Positions 31,348 through 39,102 of a DNA stretch of 52,261 bases are shown piece by piece. Every line of letters begins with the position of its first letter. Position 1 is the first letter of the stretch. A program made the position numbers and the translations under genes. The notes under the pieces were generated by a model. It was not told the origin of the DNA, made no database searches, and worked only from the letters and a program-made list of their open reading frames with translations. This stretch comes from an uncultured Candidatus Melainabacteria bacterium. GTDB taxonomy: Bacteria; Cyanobacteriota; Vampirovibrionia; Gastranaerophilales; Gastranaerophilaceae. The DNA lies in NCBI GenBank assembly GCA_934699705.1, contig CAKUXD010000008.1, positions 1 to 52,261 of the forward strand. The letters are read 5' to 3'.

Positions 31348-32019
31348 TTAATACATTCCCAAAAATAATGGAAATACTATAATTAACATAAAAATTAGCC
31401 ATACACCAACAATTATAACCCAAAATATTTTTGAAAAATTTGAAGCTTCATTAAATCTTTTTTGAATTTTTTTGAATAAAGTAAGTCTTTTTCCGTATTG
31501 TTGAAAATATTTAATATCAGCTTCCACCATATCATGAGTTGTAAAAAACTCATAAGTAAAATTAGGTAAATCTTCTGAAATAGAAATCAAATCTAATAAA
31601 AATTTATGATAGCAAAATGAAACACTTTTACCTAAATAATCTTCAAAAGTTATAATTTCGCCATTGTTTTTAAAAATTTCAACTTTTGTTTTGGAGTATT
31701 TAAAATCAGCTTTTACTTGTATTATATCTTTCTTGTTAATAACCACTTGTCTTTTTTTGTTTTTATAAGTATAGATAAGAGTTAATGCCGTTTTGGAAAC
31801 TAACAGCTCTGAAACATATTCATCTTTGCTTTTACTAGAGAAAAATTTTAAAAAAGCAAAGAAAACAAGTAAAGAAATAACAAGTCCTTCTATAATCTCT
31901 GCATCAAAACCGTCTGTGTATATTATCCATATACAAAAGGCTAAAAGAGCTATTCCTGAAATAAATAGAGCGACTACACCAATATTATTTGCATCATTAT
32001 TAACTTTAATTCTTTTCAT
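31348..32019 (-). CDS. Hypothetical membrane protein with three helices
   Basis: 223 residues from the ATG at 32019; TTGAAT, 17 nt, TAGAAT lies 7 nt upstream, so ATG codons 9 and 36 nt earlier are unlikely. Two membrane helices at about 14-58 are separated by a short loop. A soluble beta-rich segment at 70-180 (VINKKDIIQVKADFKYSKT, KNNGEIITFEDYLG) looks like a PH-like membrane-associated domain, and a final helix lies near 195-220. No family recognised with confidence. Confidence 0.6.
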   Translation of the reverse strand: MKRIKVNNDANNIGVVALFISGIALLAFCIWIIYTDGFDAEIIEGLVISLLVFFAFLKFFSSKSKDEYVSELLVSKTALTLIYTYKNKKRQVVINKKDIIQVKADFKYSKTKVEIFKNNGEIITFEDYLGKSVSFCYHKFLLDLISISEDLPNFTYEFFTTHDMVEADIKYFQQYGKRLTLFKKIQKRFNEASNFSKIFWVIIVGVWLIFMLIIVFPLFLGMY

Positions 32020-32026
32020 AGTGTTC

Positions 32027-32091
32027 ATTCTACCAAAATTATCAGCCAAATTCAAGTTTTATTTGTAAATTTGGTAAATTTATGACATAAT
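32027..32091. promoter_or_regulatory. Divergent promoters between the membrane protein and glycosyltransferase genes
   Basis: Minus strand: TTGAAT-17-TAGAAT (-10 at 32032-32027). Plus strand: TTGTAA (32063-32068)-17-CATAAT (32086-32091), ending 9 nt before the ATG at 32101. Neither start has a ribosome site. Confidence 0.45.
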
Positions 32092-32100
32092 TATGAAATT

Positions 32101-33303
32101 ATGAACATATTATTTTTACATAGAAATTTTCCTGCGCAATTTAGATATATCGCGCAAGAATTGGCAAAAGACTCTAATAACGAAGTTGTTTTTATTACAA
32201 ATAACGACAAGATAAATTTGCCCAATATAACAAAAGTTCAATACAAATTAAAAAGACAAATTCCAAAAGATTGCCACAGGTATCTAAGATTTGTCGAGGA
32301 ATCCTTAATTCACGCACAAGCTGTTGCTGAAACAGCGATTACACTAAAAAATCAAGGGTTTAAACCTGATATAATTTATGGTCACACTTGGGGACAGACT
32401 ATGTTTATGAAGGATATTTTCCCTGATGTACCGTTATTATGTTATTTTGAGTGGTTTTACAACGCAAAAGGTGGAGATATTGGGTTTGATGGAAAAGAAG
32501 CAAGCATTGACGATTTAGCGAAATTAAGAACGAAAAATTCACATCTTTTAATTGATTTATACTCTTGTGATGCAGGAATTTGTCCTACAAAATTTCAGGC
32601 AAAACAACTTCCAAAAGAATTTCAGCACAAAATAAAAGTGCTTCACGATGGTGTAGATACTGATTTTTGTACCCCAAAAGAAGATGTAAAGTTTGTTATT
32701 GAAGATAAAAATTTAACACTAACAAAGGCAGATGAAGTTGTTACATACGCGACTCGCGGAATGGAAGAGTATCGAGGATTTCCGCAGTTTATGGAAGCAA
32801 TTTCTATTCTGCAAAAAAAACGCCCGAATATGCAAGTTGTAATCGCAGGTGAAGACAGAGTTTGCTATGGTCCTCAACTCGTAGGTACAACGTATAAAAA
32901 ACTTATGCTAGAAAAGCTTGATTTAGATTTATCCAGAATACATTTTGTCGGAAGTTTAATTTTTAACAAATACGTTGATTTATTAAGAATTTCTTCTGCG
33001 CACGTTTATGCGACATATCCGTTTGTTTGTTCATGGTCTTTACTAGACGCAATGTCTTGTGCATGCCCGATTGTAGCATCTAAGACGGAGCCTGTAACTG
33101 AATTTATGACAGATAATAAAACAGGTCTATTGTTTGATTTTTTTAATATTAATCAAGAAGTTGAAAAAATTGAATATGCACTTGATAACAAAGAGGAAAT
33201 GAACGAATACGGAAACAATGCGCGACAAGTAATTCTTAAAAGTTATCAATTAAAAGAGCTTTTACCACAACAAATTAACTATATAAAATCATTAATAAAA
33301 TAA
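32101..33303 (+). CDS. GT4-family glycosyltransferase
   Basis: 400 residues with a GT-B fold. The N-terminal domain has NILFLHRNFPAQFRYIAQEL and IIYGHTWGQTMF. The C-terminal Rossmann domain has MQVVIAGEDRVCYG, HFVGSLIFNKYVDLLRISSAHVY and the acceptor/donor EX7E-like segment DAMSCACPIVASKTEPVTEF. Enzymes of this class transfer a sugar from a nucleotide donor, often for envelope polysaccharides. The N-terminal pattern resembles proteins annotated as glycosyl transferase family 4 in Cyanobacteria and Proteobacteria. No other polysaccharide genes are adjacent. A terminator follows directly. Confidence 0.9.
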   Translation: MNILFLHRNFPAQFRYIAQELAKDSNNEVVFITNNDKINLPNITKVQYKLKRQIPKDCHRYLRFVEESLIHAQAVAETAITLKNQGFKPDIIYGHTWGQTMFMKDIFPDVPLLCYFEWFYNAKGGDIGFDGKEASIDDLAKLRTKNSHLLIDLYSCDAGICPTKFQAKQLPKEFQHKIKVLHDGVDTDFCTPKEDVKFVIEDKNLTLTKADEVVTYATRGMEEYRGFPQFMEAISILQKKRPNMQVVIAGEDRVCYGPQLVGTTYKKLMLEKLDLDLSRIHFVGSLIFNKYVDLLRISSAHVYATYPFVCSWSLLDAMSCACPIVASKTEPVTEFMTDNKTGLLFDFFNINQEVEKIEYALDNKEEMNEYGNNARQVILKSYQLKELLPQQINYIKSLIK

Positions 33304-33338
33304 AAAAAGAACCGATTAATAAATCGATTCTTTTTTTT
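33302..33338. terminator. Bidirectional terminator between converging genes
   Basis: GAACCGATT / AATCGATTC stem with one mismatch, AATA loop, flanked by A7 and T8 tracts. Confidence 0.8.
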
Positions 33339-33354
33339 GTATATTGTCAACAAA

Positions 33355-33765
33355 TTATGCAAGCATATCTAAAACTTCTTTTTGAGCTTTTTGTTCTTGT
33401 GTTTGATTTGTATTAAATACTTTGTTGTATTCTTCTGAACCTTTTGTTGCAATTTTCATTAATAATTCTGGCAAATTAACTTCTTTGTTTGCTTTAAATG
33501 GAAATCCTTTAACAATAACAACTTCAGGATCACCTTTAAATGTTGAAGTCATATTTTTATCCAAGTTTTTTATTGTAACAGTGTCGCGAGATTGCTTGTT
33601 AATTTCTAAAATAGTTTTTGGTTGTACTTTGTCTAATGCAGCTAATGAGTTTTTTAAATTAGCTAATTCTTCTTTGTTGCTGTTTTGTACTACATTTTGC
33701 ATGTAATCATTGTTTTTTACTTTTGCTGTAAAGCTAGGTTGTGTTGCTACCGCATTAACTTTCAT
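33355..33765 (-). CDS. Hypothetical protein, 136 residues
   Basis: AAGGAGGAAAAG lies before the ATG, a near-ideal ribosome site. There is no signal peptide or membrane helix. The N-terminus MKVNAVATQPSFTAKVKN is followed by Asn/Lys/Glu-rich helical sequence, a beta section (DTVTIKNLDKNMTSTF, PEVVIVKGFPF) and a Gln/Lys tail. It lies on the same strand as the type I secretion operon, 266 bp downstream, and could be unrelated or a substrate. No family recognised. Confidence 0.65.
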   Translation of the reverse strand: MKVNAVATQPSFTAKVKNNDYMQNVVQNSNKEELANLKNSLAALDKVQPKTILEINKQSRDTVTIKNLDKNMTSTFKGDPEVVIVKGFPFKANKEVNLPELLMKIATKGSEEYNKVFNTNQTQEQKAQKEVLDMLA

Positions 33766-34031
33766 TTTCTTTTCCTCCTTTTCATAAAAGTCTCTTAAAA
33801 ATTAACCTCTGCTACAAGTGTAATAGTACTTTATTTAACGAATATTTGCAAGCAAATTACTTTGAAATGTTAAGTTAGGTTAAGAAAACACAAGGCAAAA
33901 TAACTCTTTTTTACCCCTCTAAGTCAATGATATTAAGAATAATTTTTTTGTGAGGTTTTTGAGTATTTTATAAATTTTTATTTATGTGTAAAAATTTTTC
34001 TTTATGCTTATTTTTACAAATGTAGTAATTT

Positions 34032-35078
34032 TTACCTAACTTTTATACTTTCGTCCATGTATTTAATTAATGGATATATAAAAAATTCTATAATTCTACG
34101 TTTACCAATTTTAATTTCGTTTGTTGTTGTCATTCCGAATTTGATGGATTGTTCTTTTCCTTCAACTAAAAGGGTTGTATTTTCAGGTTCTATATAAACC
34201 TCATAAATAGGTCCCAACTTTTCATCATCAATACTGTTTGGTGATACAAGAGTAACTTTTCCGTTTAGAATTCCATATTTTTGAAAATTGTAGGTATCGA
34301 CCTTGATTGATACTGGCATATCCGCGTCAATAAATCCGACATCTTGGTTTAAGACCTTGGCTTTGATAACCATTTTTGCATCTTTAGGAACAATGGTCAT
34401 AATCTTCTCAGCAGGTGTAACAACTCCGCCAATAGTGTGTATAAGCACTTTATTAACATATCCATCTATTGGTGAAGTTAGAATTTGTTTTTGTTTTTCT
34501 ATTTGAATTCTTTTATTTTTAACTTGTGCTAGTGAAGCATTCAAAGAATTAATTTCGTGCATTAATTGAGTTGCTTCAACTGCAACCTCGTCATATCTTG
34601 CTTGTGGAATAATATCTTTTACTGAATTTAATCTATTTTTTGTATCCATTGTAATAGATAATCTTGCTTTATTAGAGGCAAGCTGTTCTGCTATTCTTGC
34701 TTCTTCTTCGCGTAAATTATTCAGTTCTAATTCAGGTTCATATTCAGCAGGTGAAACGATAGCGACGGTTTGACCTTTTGTAATATAATCGCCTTCTTCA
34801 ACTTTAATTTCTGAAACGACTCCTTTTTCAAGGGGTTGAATAACTTTTTCTTCACCACTTGGAATAATTATTCCACGCGCTGTTACAACAATATCAACCT
34901 TGCCTAAATACATCCATAACCCAGTAATAACAATAAATGAAATAATCAGCCAAAAAATTGTATTGCCGATTGGGTTTAAAGGTTTTTCCTCAATTTCTGA
35001 TAATAATGGACGAAATTCGTGGGCATCGCCGTCTGATTTTGGTAGTATTAAGTTTTTAATTTTATCTAAAATATTCAT
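34032..35078 (-). CDS. HlyD-family periplasmic adaptor of a type I secretion system
   Basis: 348 residues. One N-terminal membrane helix at about 36-58 follows a cytoplasmic tail. The split lipoyl domain halves are IIPSGEEKVIQPLEKGVVSE with KVEEGDYITKGQTVAIV, and later ILTSPIDGYVNKVLIHTIGGVV. A coiled-coil hairpin lies between, at about 120-205, and a beta-barrel domain follows. The C-terminus is shorter than in HlyD itself. It bridges the inner-membrane exporter to TolC. AGGATA precedes the ATG, 7 nt after the exporter gene stop, so it is the last gene of the operon tolC-like, exporter, adaptor. Confidence 0.92.
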   Translation of the reverse strand: MNILDKIKNLILPKSDGDAHEFRPLLSEIEEKPLNPIGNTIFWLIISFIVITGLWMYLGKVDIVVTARGIIIPSGEEKVIQPLEKGVVSEIKVEEGDYITKGQTVAIVSPAEYEPELELNNLREEEARIAEQLASNKARLSITMDTKNRLNSVKDIIPQARYDEVAVEATQLMHEINSLNASLAQVKNKRIQIEKQKQILTSPIDGYVNKVLIHTIGGVVTPAEKIMTIVPKDAKMVIKAKVLNQDVGFIDADMPVSIKVDTYNFQKYGILNGKVTLVSPNSIDDEKLGPIYEVYIEPENTTLLVEGKEQSIKFGMTTTNEIKIGKRRIIEFFIYPLIKYMDESIKVR

Positions 35079-35085
35079 TTTTATC

Positions 35086-37212
35086 CTAACCTGCTTGTGC
35101 TAAATATAATTTTTTATAATAACTGTCTTTTTGTAATAATTCCTCATGAGTTCCGACTTCAATAATTTGACCATTGTCAAAGCAAACGATTTTGTCGCAA
35201 TCTTTGATTGTAGAAAGTCTGTGTGCTATAACGATTGTTGTTCGTCCTTTTGAAATCATGGACATATTATCTTTTATAATTTTTTCAGATTCATAATCTA
35301 GTGCAGAAGTTGCTTCATCAAAAATCAAAATTCTTGGATTTGAAATCAAGGCTCTTGCAATAGCAATACGTTGTTTTTGTCCGCCAGAAAGGCTTGAACC
35401 GCGTTCTCCGACCTCGGTATCATAACCTTTTGGCAGTTTTGAGATAAATTCGTGAGCGCCTGCAATTTTTGACGCCTGAATAATACCTTCCATCGGTACG
35501 TTTGGGCGTGGCAGAGAAATATTGTCTTTAATCGTTCCAGAAAATAAGTAGTTTTCTTGTAAAACCATACCAATATTGGTTCTCAACCATACAGGATTAA
35601 TGTTTCTAATATCAATTCCGTCAATATAAATTGTACCTTGAGTTGCATAATATAATCTTTGAATAAGCTTTGCTATTGTTGATTTTCCGCTACCGCTTCT
35701 GCCAACAAAGCCAATTTTTTCACCTGCTTTGATATCTAAATTTATATCGTTCAAAACGTATGGTGCTTCAACATTATATTTAAACGACAAATGTTCAATT
35801 TTTATATCTCCATTAACATGGCTTAAAGTTACGGCATTTTTTGATTGTAATTCTACTGGACTATTTAAAATGTCGCCAATTCTATCAACTGCCAAAAGAG
35901 TTTGTTGAAATTCATTCCACAATCCAACTAATCTTAACATTGGCGCGCTAAATTGCCCTGAAAACATCTGAAACGCAATTAATTGACCTATTGTAAGCTT
36001 ATTTTCAATCACAAGCATAACGCCAACGTATAAAATTGCTATTGTCATACCTTTTTGTAAAAATCCGCAAATAGAGCCTGTAAAATTACCGATAATAGCA
36101 AGGTTAAAGCTTGATTTAAGGTATTTTCCAAGTTTATCTTCCCATTTTTTGAACATTGAACCTTCAATTGCAAGAGATTTAACTGTTTGTACCCCTGTAA
36201 TTGATTCAACAAGGTAAGAGTTTGAATGCGCGCCCATTTGGAATTTTTCCTCTAAGCGTTCTCTCAATTCTGGCGTAATTGTTATATAAATAACAGCAAT
36301 TATTGCCAAAAATCCTAGCGAAATAAATGTTAATTTCGGACTATAAATAAACATAATAACCAAGAATACTAGTGAGAAAAACGCGTCAATCAGAACTGAT
36401 ACGGATTTATCTGTAATAAATTCTCTAATTCTATCTAATTCTCTAACTCTTGCGGCAATATTACCAACTTGTCTTGTTTCAAAGTATGTGTAATAAAGTT
36501 GGAACAAGTGTTTAAAAAGTTTTGCGCCTAATTTTGCGTCGATTTTATTAGTTGTATGGATAAAAATATAATTTCTTGATAAGTTCAATAATAATTCAAA
36601 AATTGCAACCACAATAAAAGCAAAAGCTAAAACGTCAAGTGTTGAAAGAGTTCTGTTTACAAGAACTTTATCCAAAATTACCTGTGTAAATAAAGGAGTT
36701 ACAAGTCCAAATAACTGGATTACAAAAGAGCCTAAAAGAACTTGTCCGATGATTTTTTTGTATTTGTAAATTTCATTGAAAAACCATTTAAATCCGAATT
36801 TTACGTCAGTAATATTTGCCTTATGGCTTAAAACCAGCATAAAATCGTTAATTTCTTCCTGAAACTCGTCAATATTGTGAACTTCTGGTTGATTTGAAAG
36901 TGGTTTTAGTGTTAAAACTTTGTTTTCTTCGTGTTTAATCCCTAAAACTACGCGATAATCCTCATTTTTCAACTGAACAATTGCTGGTAGTGGATAGTTT
37001 TTTGGATAATCTTTTATTTTTAAATTCTTCTTGAATTTAATCTTAAAGCCTTTATTTTTAGCAATTCTGATTAATTCTTCGCTTGAAATATCAACACCAG
37101 AAATCGCATATTCACGAACAATTGAACGCATATCAATATCGACATTATTCATTCTTGCAATAATTTCCAATGATACCAAGCCTGTATTTACGTTAGTTTG
37201 TCTTTCTTCCAT
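35086..37212 (-). CDS. Type I secretion ABC exporter (HlyB-like, C39-like domain)
   Basis: 708 residues. The N-terminal 130 residues have the C39 peptidase fold (LVSLEIIARMNNVDIDMRSI, YPLPAIVQLKNEDYRVVLGI) but no catalytic Cys at the usual start position, so this is the inactive C39-like domain that binds substrates without cleaving them. Six membrane helices are at about 150-430. The NBD has Walker A GRSGSGKST, Q-loop MVLQEN, signature LSGGQKQRIAIARAL, Walker B ILIFDEATSAL and H-loop IAHRLST. It drives one-step export of unfolded proteins through TolC. An unprocessed substrate is therefore predicted. Confidence 0.94.
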   Translation of the reverse strand: MEERQTNVNTGLVSLEIIARMNNVDIDMRSIVREYAISGVDISSEELIRIAKNKGFKIKFKKNLKIKDYPKNYPLPAIVQLKNEDYRVVLGIKHEENKVLTLKPLSNQPEVHNIDEFQEEINDFMLVLSHKANITDVKFGFKWFFNEIYKYKKIIGQVLLGSFVIQLFGLVTPLFTQVILDKVLVNRTLSTLDVLAFAFIVVAIFELLLNLSRNYIFIHTTNKIDAKLGAKLFKHLFQLYYTYFETRQVGNIAARVRELDRIREFITDKSVSVLIDAFFSLVFLVIMFIYSPKLTFISLGFLAIIAVIYITITPELRERLEEKFQMGAHSNSYLVESITGVQTVKSLAIEGSMFKKWEDKLGKYLKSSFNLAIIGNFTGSICGFLQKGMTIAILYVGVMLVIENKLTIGQLIAFQMFSGQFSAPMLRLVGLWNEFQQTLLAVDRIGDILNSPVELQSKNAVTLSHVNGDIKIEHLSFKYNVEAPYVLNDINLDIKAGEKIGFVGRSGSGKSTIAKLIQRLYYATQGTIYIDGIDIRNINPVWLRTNIGMVLQENYLFSGTIKDNISLPRPNVPMEGIIQASKIAGAHEFISKLPKGYDTEVGERGSSLSGGQKQRIAIARALISNPRILIFDEATSALDYESEKIIKDNMSMISKGRTTIVIAHRLSTIKDCDKIVCFDNGQIIEVGTHEELLQKDSYYKKLYLAQAG

Positions 37213-37215
37213 TTT

Positions 37216-38586
37216 TTAATCCTTGTAGTCCGTAAGAATTTGTATCCCGCGCTTTATTGAGGTTGCGGTAATTTTGTTTTTTTCTAATTCAATTTCTTGT
37301 TGTAAAAGTTCAATTTTAGTATCGTTCAAATCCATTGGTGCGATTAATCTTTTTGCAAAAAGTCGTTGATTAGATTTTTCCTTGCTTTTAATGTTATTTA
37401 AAGCATTTGTATTTATTGAAATTTGTTCATCAAGATAAATCAAATTTGAGCGCATTGTTGCAAGTCTTGTAACGAATTTTGCAATTTCTTTATCTCTTTG
37501 AACATTTAGTTGTTGTAATTCCAAATTGGTTTTTTGAATATTTGCCCTGTTTTTCATACCGTCAAAAAGCATCATATTTGCAGATGCGCCGATTGTGAAG
37601 TTTGAAGGTCCAATATCTTTGTAATGATTGCCATATTTATCTGGGTCAGAACCGTAAAAATAATATCGAGAGTATGCGTTAATTTTCGGGTAATTTGTAC
37701 GTTTTGCAACGTAAAGTTCATATTCTTTTTGCTTAATAAGTTTTTCATTTTTCTTCCAAATTGCAGTTTTTGTGTAGTCGTTGAAAGCGTTTATGTCAAA
37801 ATCTGACTTTTTGAAGTTTGCGATTTTTAGATTTTTTGCGTTATATTTTTCACCAGTATAAAACTCAAGCCAGCTGATGGCTTCTGACATCATTGTTTTA
37901 AGCTCAACAATTTGTGATTTTAATTTATTTACTTTTAATTCTTCATCATCGAGTTCAATTTTTGATAATTCTTTTGCATCAAACAGGCGTTTTTTTAAAT
38001 CGAGATTATTTTGTTCAAGAGTGAGTATTTTTTTGTACAAATCAAGTTGCCTTTGATAGAGAAGCAATTTTGAATAAGTATCTAACACGTTTAAGCAAAT
38101 TTCCTGTAATTTTTCTTGTTGTTCGTACTCTTTAACCCCTACACCTTCTTGTGAAGCTTTTAAATTCCCACCTCTTACGCCAAAGTCAAAAATGTTGTAA
38201 GTAAGAGTTACACCCATTACAGATTGAAAACGAGTGTATGGATTGATGAAATTGTCGCCAATTGATGCAACAGAGGAATGTCCAACATCTTTGAAGTTTT
38301 TTGTGTATTCTTGCCCAATAGATACGCCTAATTTCGGAAAATATTCAGAACGAATTGCTTTTACATCTTGTTTTGCAATTAGAGTATTAAAATCGGCAAT
38401 TTTAAGGTCATAAGAATGTTCCTGAGCCTTCAATAAAATATCTTCAAACTCAAGATTATCAATCAATTTTTTTTGTATTATTTTATTAGAACTTTTTGAA
38501 TTGTCAGCCTCAATAATTGCGTACACTGGCTGAGATATAGCAATTACACATATCCACAACGCAAAAAGAGTTATTATTTTTTTCAT
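37216..38586 (-). CDS. TolC-family outer membrane efflux protein
   Basis: 456 residues. Signal peptide at 1-23 (IITLFALWICVIAISQPVYA). Two structural repeats are typical of outer-membrane efflux proteins: helix pairs with LKIADFNTLIAKQDVKAIRS and YPKLGVSIGQEYTK, then YELYVAKRTNYPKINAYSRY and GASANMMLFDGMKNRANIQK. Long coiled helices between them form the periplasmic tunnel. It is the outer-membrane exit for the exporter encoded 3 nt downstream and shows that the organism has an outer membrane. It is the first gene of the operon. Confidence 0.92.
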   Translation of the reverse strand: MKKIITLFALWICVIAISQPVYAIIEADNSKSSNKIIQKKLIDNLEFEDILLKAQEHSYDLKIADFNTLIAKQDVKAIRSEYFPKLGVSIGQEYTKNFKDVGHSSVASIGDNFINPYTRFQSVMGVTLTYNIFDFGVRGGNLKASQEGVGVKEYEQQEKLQEICLNVLDTYSKLLLYQRQLDLYKKILTLEQNNLDLKKRLFDAKELSKIELDDEELKVNKLKSQIVELKTMMSEAISWLEFYTGEKYNAKNLKIANFKKSDFDINAFNDYTKTAIWKKNEKLIKQKEYELYVAKRTNYPKINAYSRYYFYGSDPDKYGNHYKDIGPSNFTIGASANMMLFDGMKNRANIQKTNLELQQLNVQRDKEIAKFVTRLATMRSNLIYLDEQISINTNALNNIKSKEKSNQRLFAKRLIAPMDLNDTKIELLQQEIELEKNKITATSIKRGIQILTDYKD

Positions 38587-38758
38587 CTTGCTATTTATTT
38601 CTTAAAAAAATTTTATTTCAAATATAGAATAAAATCAACCAAAAGTGTGGTTGATTTTACTATACGTAACGGATTTATAAATAAAGCTAAAATAAAAAAT
38701 GCAAATCCGAACTTTACATGCCTGCATATTTTTTGTACTATTGAGAAAAGAGGAAGAT

Positions 38759-39100
38759 ATGACAGATAAAGACGACAAAGTAATAGATTTATTTTCAAAA
38801 GTAAACAGAACCTTATCACCAGAAGAATTAGAACAAATCAGATTTTTTGAAGGTTTTCATTACGTAAAAATTAACAAGGATAAAAACAACAAAAAATTTA
38901 ACGCATCATTATTAAAAAAATATGCTGAAGGTTGCCATTACATAGTTAGAGTAATGCGAGAAGTTGATGGAGAAGTTTGGATGTATAATTACGACGTTAG
39001 AAACGACGAATTATTCAAATTCATGGAAAAATTCAACGACAATACTCTTAATGGTATGATTATTGAAATTGATAAATATTTTCCAGAAGGTTTAGCATAA
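38759..39100 (+). CDS. Hypothetical protein upstream of radical SAM/DUF2344
   Basis: 113 residues from the ATG at 38759, chosen for the GAGGAAG just upstream; an in-frame start 60 nt earlier has none. Acidic N-terminus (TDKDDKVIDLFSKVNRTLSP), then LEQIRFFEGFHYVKINKDKN and a beta/alpha C-terminal part (HYIVRVMREVDGEVWMYNYD). No signal peptide or membrane helix. It lies 2 nt before the TTG start of the radical SAM gene, so the two are surely co-translated. No family recognised. Confidence 0.7.
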   Translation: MTDKDDKVIDLFSKVNRTLSPEELEQIRFFEGFHYVKINKDKNNKKFNASLLKKYAEGCHYIVRVMREVDGEVWMYNYDVRNDELFKFMEKFNDNTLNGMIIEIDKYFPEGLA

Positions 39101-39102
39101 AA

